DNA of 10,000 bases. Origin: Bolinopsis microptera (lineage: Eukaryota; Ctenophora; Tentaculata; Lobata; Bolinopsidae). This document shows, in pieces, positions 1 through 7,631 of the stretch. The position numbers were made by a program, and so were the translations under genes. Below the pieces are notes generated by a model. That model saw nothing but the letters and a program-made list of their open reading frames with translations. It had not been told where the DNA came from and searched no databases. The stretch covers positions 15,801,945-15,811,944 of the forward strand of contig NC_087079.1 in the NCBI RefSeq assembly GCF_026151205.1, in the 5' to 3' direction. Each line of letters starts with the position of its first letter. Within the stretch, counting starts at the first letter, position 1.

Positions 1-565
1 AGGATAATGACAGTTATCGTGCAATAATATCTGTCACTTTACTTTTGTAGCTTTCAATTCTATCAGAATCGTAGTTTGTAAATACACATACCTTTGATGA
101 AGTAAATGTTAGACAGTGTTTTTTATGAATATATCCCCGTGAAAAACTTACTTAACAACAGTAAGATAATAAACTTCTGAGAAATTCAATCATGAAGGGT
201 CTTATTTCATCAAAAAAGCTGAAGTTTGAAGGCCATTGAAAATGTTCAAATGTTCAACGCTGATATAAATGAAAGCCAAATATATATGTAATCTTCAAGC
301 TCAACTGTCCATCATGTCTGTTAGATTATGATAGTTGCAGTTCAACTACAGTAAAAGCAGATAAAATTAAAACAATTATGCCCTTAAAACAGTATGTCTT
401 GAAAGAGCAGTTTCTTCTGGGCTTCTGGTTGTTAGAAGGCATCTCAGTTACCAGTACTTGTGATTCCGCGGTTATAGCTTGAACCATGTTTTGTGCATGC
501 AACACTTAGATGAACCGTTGATTAGAAACATTGAAGAGATTTCAAAGCAATCTCTTGCAGTACTA
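1..565. repeat. Left arm of long inverted repeat, outer part
   Basis: This segment is the reverse complement of 9147-9696 with only scattered differences. The first bases (AGGATAATGACAGTTATCG) pair with the complement ending at 9696, and TTGCAGTACTA at 555-565 pairs with 9147-9157. The left arm is about 15 bp longer, mostly from a 12-bp expansion near 240-252 where ATGTTCAA is nearly duplicated. Because base 1 is still paired, the repeat may extend left of the window. No gene is recognisable in it. It may be the long terminal inverted repeat of a foldback-type DNA element or a genomic inverted duplication; the sequence cannot decide. Confidence 0.93.
559..565. repeat. Candidate target-site duplication of the LINE (left copy; right copy 7148-7154)
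   Basis: AGTACTA sits directly before the LINE 3' tail, and AGTATTA at 7148-7154 follows the 5' end: six of seven bases match. The uninterrupted right arm reads (reverse complement) GCAGTACTACCGTCTTC, so the insertion lies between ACTA and CCGTC. The right junction has three extra A bases (7155-7157) not present in the empty site, so the duplication is imperfect and might instead be chance next to untemplated bases. Confidence 0.5.
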
Positions 566-566
566 C

Positions 567-584
567 AATAATAATAATAATAAT
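567..584 (-). repeat. ATT-repeat 3' tail of the LINE
   Basis: On the plus strand this is six AAT units; on the element strand it is (ATT)n at the extreme 3' end, directly next to the target. A short microsatellite tail rather than poly(A) is seen in several LINE groups and marks the site where target-primed reverse transcription began. Confidence 0.8.
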
Positions 585-1103
585 TCTATACTGTTACATA
601 ATTTAAAAATTATGGCCCCTTATTGTGGGCAGAGTAGGTGTCTTTATTTAAGTGTCCTGATTTAAAATCATCTGAGTGACTGCATTGAAATAATTTAAGG
701 AGAGTACCATAAAAACGTTAAACAAAAGGAGTAACAACTAGAACATCCTTATATTAATATCAACATTAGAACAAAATACAGTCACCTAATTCTCTTCTCC
801 TACGGTTGAGTATAGAGGAACCATCTGTGGTGTGTATTAGGGACTTAGGACCATTACAAATACCCTGCTGTAAGGTTTGCAAGGTATGTGGACTAAGTGG
901 GGTCGAGAGTACTCGACTTGGAAGTGGGTGTTGAGAATTCTCAACTAAACTAGAAGATAATGATGTCCAGAGATGAGGCAGTAGATGGAGTAGTAAAGGA
1001 GTAGTAGAGGCTGAAGGGGAGTGATGTCATAAGGAGATGTAGGACATGAAGGGGATGGAGGTGAAGGAGTACTATAAGTATAAGTATCAATTCTATGATA
1101 GTT
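585..1103 (-). other. LINE 3' untranslated region
   Basis: This is the stretch between the last ORF2 stop (1104) and the ATT tail. It has no convincing coding frame. A minus-strand AATAAA lies at 648-643, about 60 nt before the tail, and could act as a polyadenylation signal. Bases 955-1075 are strongly purine-rich on the plus strand (GGAG/GAAG/AGTAG runs), so the transcript would be pyrimidine-rich there. Confidence 0.7.
643..648 (-). terminator. Possible polyadenylation signal AATAAA of the LINE
   Basis: The plus strand reads TTTATT, giving AATAAA on the element strand about 60 nt before the ATT tail. The position is reasonable, but such hexamers are common in AT-rich DNA. Confidence 0.35.
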
Positions 1104-1448
1104 TCACCGATGGCGATCTGTGGCTAAAGATCGGAAGGCAGTGATGCTGCCATCACTACCATCTCTTAAGATAGACCAGCATGGTTGGTCATTAGTGAGT
1201 GCTCTTGAATGGTTTCTCTGTAGGAACAGCGGTACAGTGGACAAGAGAAGATTCGATGGTAATTGTTGTCCAACATCTGACAAATTCGGACACTGCGGGT
1301 CGCAGTTGTTGGCAACCCTTGCCTTGAATGCTGTGAAGGTGATGTCATGGCCATGCAAGAGAGACATTACTTTAGTGTCCTGTGCTCCTGCTTGAATAGC
1401 GAGGAAACAACTTTTTGCTCCTCTCATCGATGTTATCCAGTATCTCAC
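1104..1448 (-). other. ORF2 C-terminal zinc-finger region, frameshifted
   Basis: The main frame reads LLHGHDITFTAFKARV and then CDPQCP. An extra base near 1305 moves the family-like sequence to another frame, which reads ICQMLDNNYHRIFSCPLYR. Joined across the slip this gives C-x2-C-x7-H-x4-C, a finger found near the C-terminus of many LINE ORF2 proteins. Near 1220 the frame slips back and reads WSILRDGSDGSITAF up to TGA at 1104. The two slips cancel, so this stretch remains open for 114 codons although its middle is scrambled. Confidence 0.7.
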
Positions 1449-1559
1449 CCGGATTTATTCTAGGGTTCAGTAGGAGATGTTTATTCCAGGTGAAGTCCAT
1501 AAAGGCGGGTTATTTCGTCTTTTGAATAGCTGACAACACCGTTGTGGACACTAGTCAGA

Positions 1560-3430
1560 AGGTCTATTCTGCTTCTGTTGAGCTCGTTGGACCCCCTTGT
1601 CCACGTTAGGAACTTACGTATCTCATCAATATGGTGCTGATATCGATGGGGCCTTTGCCTCCTCTAGCTGTAAGATGAGTCCTTGCATAAATGGGTCACT
1701 TGTAAGTGCTTTTATTATGAATTTTATAGTTGATCATCTTGTAGGATATCTCAAGGGGTGGAATTCCAAGCGCGACAGATGTCAAATCTTTGGGAGGATG
1801 GTGAGTGGATCCACTTATTTTCAAGAGACCCTGGCATAGAAGTCTTTGAAAGTATCTAGGTTATCTTTTAGGCCATATTGGAGGCAGCATATAGAAGTTT
1901 TGTGAGTACTACTGTTTTGAAGAGCATTTTGAGTGAGCTTGCATTCAGGCCTCTGTGGCGGGTGGAGTTTTGAGTGATCCTGTACCAGGCAAACCAGCAT
2001 TGTTTCAATTTAAATTTTGCGTGACTCTTGAACGTAAGTTTGTCGTCTATCCTCAGTCCAAGAACAGTTGATTGACATGTATATGTTATGGGTCTATTGC
2101 CGATAATGAGTGGTCCAAAGGCTGTGACATCAGGTGCAGATGAGGATGTTGGTGTGATCATAATACACTCAGTCTTGTTTTTGTCGCAGTTTGGGATAAG
2201 TTTCCACTTACTGCACCAGACATGAAGGTACTTGCACATCAACTGCATAATTCGATGAGCACATATAGATCTATGTGAGAGACTGCTATGCTTCCATCAT
2301 CAGCATATTTGAAGAGGCTTGAGTTAGAGGCTGCATTCCAGTGGGAGCTGGTCCTTGCATAACATATCCGAGATGTAGAGGATAAATAGCAGGGGTGCAA
2401 GGACAGAGCCTTGGGGAAGCCCAAACCATCCACATGAGCGTTGAAATCCGAGACTGTTGTTAACCCTCAGCCGTACTTTGCGGGATAACAGGAAGTTATT
2501 TATTATCCGCAAAATGTTCCCTTGTATTTGGTATTTGCTGAGCTTGAAAATCAGGCCTTTCACCCATACACTACAAATGCTTTGGCTAAAATCGATGCAT
2601 AGCAGGAAAGTAGTGAGTTTTTTCCTTTTGCATTCATCTAGAGTAGCTACTAATTTATAAAGATACCTTGCAGTATTTCTTTGAGGTCTAAAGCCTTCTT
2701 GCTCTTCGTCGAGTAAGCCCTCTAGTTCGCAATGGAGCTTTATTCTTCGTTCCAAGATCTTTTCTAGCAGCTTTCCAACATATGATGATATCGATATTGG
2801 TCTATAAGCAGAGGGGTTCATGTAGTTATCCTTCCCATCCTTTTTGATGAAAGTGACATTGGATACCTCCCAGACCCATACACCAGTCTCAAGGACAAGG
2901 TCATATAGTTTTGTTAGAATCTGAAGAGCTGACACAGGCAGATGTTTCAGGATTTTGGGTGGAGATTATCAGTGTCAAAACTTTTGGCATTGCTATTTTG
3001 AGCCTTCAGTGCTAAAGTAACTTCCTCTAGACCTATTTTCCCATTCAGATGGTCATTAATGATTGGATCTAATTGGTCGGTAGGGAACTGAGTCGATATA
3101 ATGTTGTCATAGCAGCTATTGATTTCTTGTTCAAAGACATGATCAAAACTGTATCCATTCATGTGTTCACCCGAGAAGAATGATTTGTACAAGATGTTTT
3201 CTTTCTGAGTTCTGTCAGAGTGGAGGATACCACCATCCATAAGGTTTCCCATGTACTCGTTAGGCTTGTTGGTCAATGTCTTCTTATAATTTTTCCAGAA
3301 TATTTGAGACTGAGCAACATTGAGATTTTCCAGTTGCTGATGAATCCATTTGTTTTTTTCGGATATCAAGGTATTAGAAAACTCCTCCTTTGCTTGTTTG
3401 TGGAGGGAGACGTTATGCGGTTGTAGCTGG
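1560..3430 (-). other. ORF2 reverse transcriptase region, frameshifted
   Basis: A linker frame (about 3400-2947: LHKQAKEEF, SFDTDNLHPK) shifts near 2945 into the RT. Motifs in order: VTFIKKDGKDN, AYRPISISS, LEKILERR, LDEEQEGFRPQRNT; motif A LCIDF with the catalytic D (codon 2593-2591); motif B GLPQGSVLAPLLF; and, after a shift near 2330, motif C YADD (2307-2296). After a shift near 2245 come WCSKWKLIP and KTECIM. Past about 1885 the thumb-like region has LTSVALGIPPLEISYK, interrupted by TAA at 1863-1861 and TGA at 1698-1696. The residues after motif A are SQSICSVW where most relatives have a K-A-F/Y-D-type stretch. Bases 1450-1560 have no clear frame. Confidence 0.9.
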
Positions 3431-4435
3431 TTTTCATGGTTTCCTGCGCAGCTTGAAGAGTTCGTGAAAGGTCTGTAAGGAGAGAGTTCCAGAAAGGTTT
3501 TGAGTGGGTACTGACTTTCTTGAGAGGAATCCATTCATTACCAATCGCAGATAAAATGTTTTTAAAGTCTTGCCACAGCTTTAGAGGGTCTCTGTAAGAG
3601 TTGATCCTGCCTGTTATGCCAAGGAGAAGGGCCCTGTTAAGTGATCCACACCAAGCATTCCAGTCTGTTTTATCAATGTCCCAGTAGAGAAGAGGAGATG
3701 CAGATTGAGCAGTTTGTGCATGACAGAATTGGTGGATGATTGGTAAGTGACCTCTATTTGGAGCACCTGTGAAGAGTTCACTTTCACTGTCAATGCTGGA
3801 CGATTGGTATAGCCTACATACTTTACCCTTCAACAAAGCAAGGTCAATGATACTCCCACCATTATGGGAGACGAATGTATTGGTGTTCGGAGTGATGCAT
3901 GTCAGATTATGCTGAGCGATGAATGAATCCAGCTGTCTTCCACGGTCGGTTGTGATGATATCTCCCCAGGAGATGTGCCTACTGTTGAAGTCACCAATTA
4001 TTATTACATCTTTGATTTTGAACTTGGAGCAGTATTGGAGAGCTTTTGTGATGTTGGTAAGTGCTGAGCTCAGGTTGTTTGTAGAAGTTAGGGAGTGGTT
4101 TACATATACATTACCAATCATTACTACCGTTGAATTGTACCTAACAGTGACCCAGAGTGCATCAGTGGTTGTATCTTGAAGTTCACTGATTTGTTGTGGG
4201 ACAAGCCTGGGGAAACACTGGTGGACACTCCTCTGCTATTGTTTACCGAAAATGTATCCAGATTATGAAAGGTATTTAAGTGGGGTCTGGAGTTATCCAG
4301 TAGAGTTTCTTGTAGAGCCACAATGTCATTTTTGAACTTAAAGTTGAATCTATCAATTGCTGTAATAGACCTGTTTGATAGCCCACTGACATTTATTTGA
4401 CAGATATGAAGACTTCCGTTGTTTTTAGTAATCAT
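3420..4435 (-). other. ORF2 endonuclease domain (APE type), frameshifted
   Basis: The first frame (4435 to about 4230) has ICQINVSGL with the usual N, and VALQETLL with the catalytic E. After an indel next to the GGGG at 4209-4212, the second frame runs LWVTVRYN, then IGNVYV, then IIGDFNSRHISW (GDFN motif, D codon 3992-3990), then SIIDLALL. The final motif, normally SDH, reads RGH in NRGHLPII (codons 3755-3747). The His is kept but the Asp is replaced by Gly, which should remove activity even if the frame were whole. The tail (about 3700-3430) is a linker with WDIDKTDW. Confidence 0.88.
4425..4435 (-). promoter_or_regulatory. ORF1/ORF2 overlap, ATGATTACTAA
   Basis: The ORF2 start codon (4435-4433) lies upstream of the ORF1 stop (TAA, 4427-4425) in a different frame, an 11-nt overlap. 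Overlaps of this kind in other LINEs allow ORF2 to be made by termination and re-initiation at low level. That use here is inferred. ORF2 carries endonuclease-like sequence (ICQINVSGL) from its ninth or tenth residue onward, which supports this ATG. Confidence 0.65.
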
Positions 4436-6860
4436 GGTGGTTACTTTGTTTAATCAGATTCATTTTTTCTATGAAATGTGGGCATTGGTTTGAGAAGGCT
4501 GTATGATTTCCTCTGCAGTTGCGGCAGCAGTAATTTGATGGATGGGTTCTCTCCGGGCATTCTTTATCAGTGTGGTTTTCTGAGGAACAGAATCCACATG
4601 CTGCTTTGCTGCGGCACCATTTCACAGGGTGTCCAAATCTTTTGCAGCCATGACATTGCATTGGTTTTTTGGTGAACTTGAATTGAGCAACTTCTAGCCA
4701 TAAGTGTTCAAGACCGAATCCCTTGCTTATTGCTTGTGTAAGATCCTCATGTGACTTAAAGATGGCTTTAACAGAGTTTGATGATTTGCCCAAGCGAGTT
4801 ACGTGAGTGCTATTCAAATTGGCATTTTTAAGTCCATCAGAGATAGAGCCCATATCAATGTTTATGGGGACATGCCTTATGATGCCTACATGCTTTGTCA
4901 GATGCTGGTCAGTCATTCTGAATATCGCTGTGCCTATTTTTGCACTGGTGTCTTTAAAATAGTGGGATTGCCATCCATTTAGTACTTGTTTGATATCATC
5001 CTCAGAGTTTAGTTGAAGAATGATGTTGCCATATCTTGTCTTTTTAATGTACTTTATCTTCATTTGCTTAAACAGTTTGTTAAACTCTGATTTAAGTGAG
5101 GTATCATTTGACACCACCTTTTTGTTTGTGACTTGCTTTATGATAACAGACATCTTGGGATCAACTAAATAGTCGCTTCCCACTGCACTAGCTGATTTTT
5201 TTGTAAGCTCTTTGACCACTGGGGGTTCTATGAAAGTGTTGGTGCTCAAATGAGAGTGAGGTGGTCTTGCCTTTTCAGAATATGATGCAGGTGGTTTGTA
5301 TACATTTTCTGCAGACATTGTGAAGGGCTTGCTCTGAGCTGGATTATGGGATAGTGTTATGGCGGAGATTAACGTTTTTACTTCTTCTTTTAGCGCAGCT
5401 CTTAGTTCCATTGTGATGGAGTCTTTGAGTTGCTGAATATTGGTAATCTCATGTTCAGATTGCTGTGACTTCGTATCTTGGTAGTCAGGGAGTGAAAATT
5501 GGGAGATATCAAAATCTCCTTCAAGGGAACTTGAGGTAGTATCATTCACCAGTTTAACTTTTTTCTCAACAGCATCTATGAATTTCTCCTGAGTATGTAG
5601 AGATATCTTTTCCAGGATATCATCAAAGGAAATAGAGTTGCAGCCATTGCAAAACCATTTGTTGTTCTGGGAGATTCCAAGTGCTGTGAAATTTGTGTGG
5701 CTCAGGGTACGCATCTTTTGTTTGTGAGCTGTTACTTGTTTCACCTTGTAACAGGTGTAATGAACTGAAAGTTTGCATAGATAGCATGTAAGAAGCTGAT
5801 CAGCGCTAACATCTTGGTTACAGATTGTACATGAGCCACCAGTATCATTGATACCCTCCTCAGCTCTAGATTCAATTCTGTAGTCAAAAGTGTTGTTAAA
5901 TGTTATGTTGGGAGGTGTGAATGCATCCCCATCTTCTTGATCCATCTCGTTGATGTCAGGTGTACTGCCTTCAAGTACAAGTGAGCTAGATGATGTTGAT
6001 GATAGAGTGCCCCTTTCACTTGATTCCATCCTGTATCTTTGTGGAGATTCTTTCGATCCTGGTTCAACAGAGTTATTTTTGCCAGACTCTAGCATATCAT
6101 GCTTAGGTGTTAAGCTTTGAGTCTTAGCAGATTCAACTTTTTCAGTGACGAAGCTAGTTGTAAGTTTAGTTTTGTAGGTGTAGTCCTCCTTTGGGAAGGA
6201 GCTAGTGGACAAACAGACCAAAGGTTCTCTAAGGGTAAAACCAAATAATGCCACCTTATCCTCAGCACCGTGACTGCTCTGAAAGGATTGCTTTCCATAT
6301 AATCTGCGTCTTAGATCCTGATCAGTATCTTGATTAGTAGGAGTGATACCATGGTCAGAAAGGACACTTAACATCTGTGGTCTGATCAGTTCTATCCACT
6401 CCAGTTCAGCAATTTCGTTGCTTTGAGGGTCTTTGAAGTAAGTTAGCTGAGAAAGTAGTTTGACCCTTTCAGCAGGAGAGAGATATGTTGCATCAGACTT
6501 CAGTTCTGCTGGTAGTAACAATTTATAGGTATGCTCATCGAAAGATAAAAGGGTACATAACATTTGCCCACTGGCATTAAAGCAGCAGATAGTGTCAGAG
6601 GTTATTTCAGAATCCGAAGAACCAGAGCCACTAAGATTTTTAGCAGCTCCTAAAATACCTGTGACACTTTCAGTACAAGATGCACCACTTCCAGTACTAT
6701 CTGCCTCCATTGCAAAGTAACTTTGGACAGCTTTCAGCAGGTTGGTGTCTAGTTGTCGTAGCATTCCAGCAGCAACTATTGTTGGGGTCTTAGCTTTTTT
6801 CTGGGGGGTAGAGGAAGTGTTAGCATTATTGACGTTTTGTTTTGGGATTGTTTCAACCAT
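4425..6860 (-). CDS. LINE ORF1 protein: PHD finger, RRM/gag-like region and three zinc knuckles
   Basis: An intact 811-residue frame. ORF1 proteins of LINEs bind the element RNA and form the particle used for retrotransposition. Residues 1-340 are polar and Ser/Thr-rich with no domain I recognise. Residues 344-407 form a PHD-type C4HC3 finger: CTIC, CYLC, HYTC, then CNGC. Residues 410-500 are acidic to helical and might self-associate. About 570-730 resemble the RRM and pre-knuckle region of Jockey-like gag proteins. Three knuckles follow: C736-x2-C-x4-H-x4-C749, C755-x2-C-x4-H-x4-C768 and C779-x2-C-x3-H-x6-C793, the last in the form typical of these elements. The first ATG after an in-frame TAG about 20 codons upstream is at 6860. 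No frameshift or stop is present, unlike ORF2. A chromatin-reading role for the PHD finger is inference. Confidence 0.93.
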   Translation of the reverse strand: MVETIPKQNVNNANTSSTPQKKAKTPTIVAAGMLRQLDTNLLKAVQSYFAMEADSTGSGASCTESVTGILGAAKNLSGSGSSDSEITSDTICCFNASGQMLCTLLSFDEHTYKLLLPAELKSDATYLSPAERVKLLSQLTYFKDPQSNEIAELEWIELIRPQMLSVLSDHGITPTNQDTDQDLRRRLYGKQSFQSSHGAEDKVALFGFTLREPLVCLSTSSFPKEDYTYKTKLTTSFVTEKVESAKTQSLTPKHDMLESGKNNSVEPGSKESPQRYRMESSERGTLSSTSSSSLVLEGSTPDINEMDQEDGDAFTPPNITFNNTFDYRIESRAEEGINDTGGSCTICNQDVSADQLLTCYLCKLSVHYTCYKVKQVTAHKQKMRTLSHTNFTALGISQNNKWFCNGCNSISFDDILEKISLHTQEKFIDAVEKKVKLVNDTTSSSLEGDFDISQFSLPDYQDTKSQQSEHEITNIQQLKDSITMELRAALKEEVKTLISAITLSHNPAQSKPFTMSAENVYKPPASYSEKARPPHSHLSTNTFIEPPVVKELTKKSASAVGSDYLVDPKMSVIIKQVTNKKVVSNDTSLKSEFNKLFKQMKIKYIKKTRYGNIILQLNSEDDIKQVLNGWQSHYFKDTSAKIGTAIFRMTDQHLTKHVGIIRHVPINIDMGSISDGLKNANLNSTHVTRLGKSSNSVKAIFKSHEDLTQAISKGFGLEHLWLEVAQFKFTKKPMQCHGCKRFGHPVKWCRSKAACGFCSSENHTDKECPERTHPSNYCCRNCRGNHTAFSNQCPHFIEKMNLIKQSNHHDY
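4482..4655 (-). other. ORF1 zinc-knuckle cluster (three CCHC)
   Basis: This stretch encodes residues 736-793. Knuckle one is CHGCKRFGHPVKWC, knuckle two CGFCSSENHTDKEC and knuckle three CRNCRGNHTAFSNQC. All twelve zinc ligands are present, so nucleic-acid binding should be retained. Confidence 0.92.
5640..5831 (-). other. ORF1 PHD-type finger
   Basis: This stretch encodes residues 344-407, with ligands C344, C347, C359, C362, H367, C370, C404 and C407 in C4HC3 order. Trp402, two residues before the last Cys pair, matches the usual PHD pattern. The loop between the HYTC and CNGC pairs is about 33 residues, on the long side for a PHD. PHD fingers in CR1-like ORF1 proteins are known. Confidence 0.8.
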
Positions 6861-7157
6861 GATGAAGTTATTAAGGTATGTAGTACCAAAAACGAAGGCT
6901 GGAACACGTCTGGAACAGGTTTGTTTCTATCAAAAAATCAAACTTAATCACCAACCGGAAAGGTTCAGAACTTGTGGGTCTGACTCCCTTAATAGATTTG
7001 TGAAGAGGGGAAGGAGAAGCAGGACTTCTCGGGTCTGGAGAGGAGAAGCAGGACTTCTCGGGTCTGTGCTATGTCACTATGTCACTTGTCACGTTATCGT
7101 TCAACATTACACATACCTCAAATTATTTGTTATATAGTAGTGTTGAAAGTATTAAAA
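6861..7157 (-). other. LINE 5' untranslated region
   Basis: This stretch lies between the ORF1 start and the insertion junction. It has no long frame on the element strand. It holds a tandem repeat (7012-7066) and a small direct repeat CTGGAACA (6899-6906, 6910-6917). LINEs of this type carry an internal promoter here; I see no TATA box and cannot place the start site. The outermost bases 7148-7157 may be target duplication plus extra A bases. Confidence 0.65.
7012..7066 (-). repeat. Tandem repeat with hairpin in the LINE 5' UTR
   Basis: Two exact copies of a 26-bp unit (7012-7037 and 7041-7066) start 29 bp apart. Each contains GAGAAG-CAGGA-CTTCTC, a 6-bp stem with a 5-base loop. Tandem 5' monomers are a common place for LINE promoter function, so this may be a promoter unit or a structured leader. 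The function is not shown by sequence. Confidence 0.85.
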
Positions 7158-7416
7158 CCGTCTTCGTTCTTTAGACCAAAGTAGTTGAAAAGAATTATGT
7201 GGTGCCACAGGACTCTGCAGTAAATATCCACCATAAAGATCTTCACAATCCAGTCAACACCAGTGATCCCGGGAATTAGCTCTCTTTTGGTTTTTTCTTC
7301 CTTTCCACTTGGTCACTGAGCTGAAGTTACTCTCATCACCACATGTCAGTTCAATCAGTAAAACTAAAATATTCTTGGAGAATGGAACTAACTGACAAAA
7401 TTAAAATATCCAACCT

Positions 7417-7432
7417 CTAGCATTGTAGGTAT
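7417..7432. repeat. Target-site duplication of the short insertion, left copy
   Basis: CTAGCATTGTAGGTAT is repeated exactly at 7616-7631. The uninterrupted right arm has it only once (reverse complement at 8872-8887). A perfect 16-bp duplication flanking new DNA is direct evidence of insertion. Confidence 0.93.
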
Positions 7433-7615
7433 TGAAAACTGGCCACGGGCCTAAATATTACATATCAATCAATTACAATTCATTAACATTACCAATATTA
7501 AAAACTATCGAAAATATTCAAGAAAGTATTCTCTAGCCAAAGGGCTCAATATTTAAATCTAAATCTTCAATATTGTCTGGTTTATATCGCAACTTGGGCC
7601 CTCTGTCCCCCCTTA
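7433..7615. mobile_element. 183-bp insertion, unidentified retroposon-like
   Basis: The segment is absent from the right arm and flanked by a perfect 16-bp target duplication, a length usual for LINE-mediated insertions (SINEs or truncated LINEs) and too long for most cut-and-paste transposons. It has no poly(A), no clear pol III A or B box and no convincing terminal inverted repeats. Internally, CTGGCCACGGGCCTAAATAT (7439-7458) and CTAGCCAAAGGGCTCAATAT (7533-7552) are imperfect direct repeats, and GGGCC recurs near 7597. The family is not recognised. Confidence 0.85.
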
Positions 7616-7631
7616 CTAGCATTGTAGGTAT
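7616..7631. repeat. Target-site duplication of the short insertion, right copy
   Basis: Exact second copy of CTAGCATTGTAGGTAT. Arm sequence resumes directly after it. Confidence 0.93.

Larger units (their letters stand above)
1104..4435 (-). pseudogene. LINE ORF2, broken (endonuclease and reverse transcriptase polyprotein)
   Basis: An intact ORF2 would encode about 1,100 residues: an N-terminal APE-type endonuclease that nicks the target and a reverse transcriptase that copies the element RNA at the nick. The start ATG at 4435 overlaps the ORF1 stop. The domain order is normal, but the frame changes near 4210-4250, 3400, 2945, 2330, 2245, 1885, 1305 and 1220. In-frame stops occur at 1863-1861 (TAA) and 1698-1696 (TGA), and the frame is unclear between about 1560 and 1450. 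Each frame switch joins family-like sequence on both sides, so these look like small indels in a once intact gene rather than separate genes. No RNase H motifs are seen. Sequencing errors could cause some breaks, but not easily all, since ORF1 next door has none. Confidence 0.9.
566..7157 (-). mobile_element. LINE-type non-LTR retrotransposon, apparently full length, inserted in the inverted repeat
   Basis: The element is read on the minus strand: 5' UTR, ORF1 (gag-like), ORF2 (endonuclease plus reverse transcriptase), 3' UTR and an ATT-repeat tail at 567-584. Its boundaries come from comparison with the right arm, where the same site is uninterrupted at about 9147. Length is about 6.6 kb, so it does not look 5'-truncated. 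An APE-type endonuclease, an RT with a YADD motif, three CCHC knuckles in ORF1 and no visible RNase H fit the Jockey/CR1-like groups. A PHD finger in ORF1 is known from CR1-like elements, whereas the gag-like RRM and knuckle series is common in Jockey-like ones, so I leave the clade open. ORF1 is intact and ORF2 is broken, so the copy cannot move on its own. Confidence 0.93.

Noticed and set aside
1120-1395. Plus-strand 91-codon frame opposite the ORF2 C-terminus
   Set aside because: It is antisense to family-like ORF2 sequence and has no recognisable domain: a shadow.
1597-1839. Plus-strand 80-codon frame
   Set aside because: Lies opposite the RT thumb region, which reads clearly on the minus strand.
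1450-1900. RNase H domain after the RT
   Set aside because: None of the usual motifs (such as a T-D-G-S start or a final D) can be seen in any frame of this stretch, although the frames are broken, so absence is not proven.
6742-7137. Plus-strand 131-codon frame over the ORF1 start and 5' UTR
   Set aside because: Half of it is antisense to ORF1 and the rest runs through the tandem repeat. No domain or promoter supports it.
7433-7615. tRNA-derived SINE
   Set aside because: No A or B box and no poly(A) or simple-repeat tail can be seen in either orientation.
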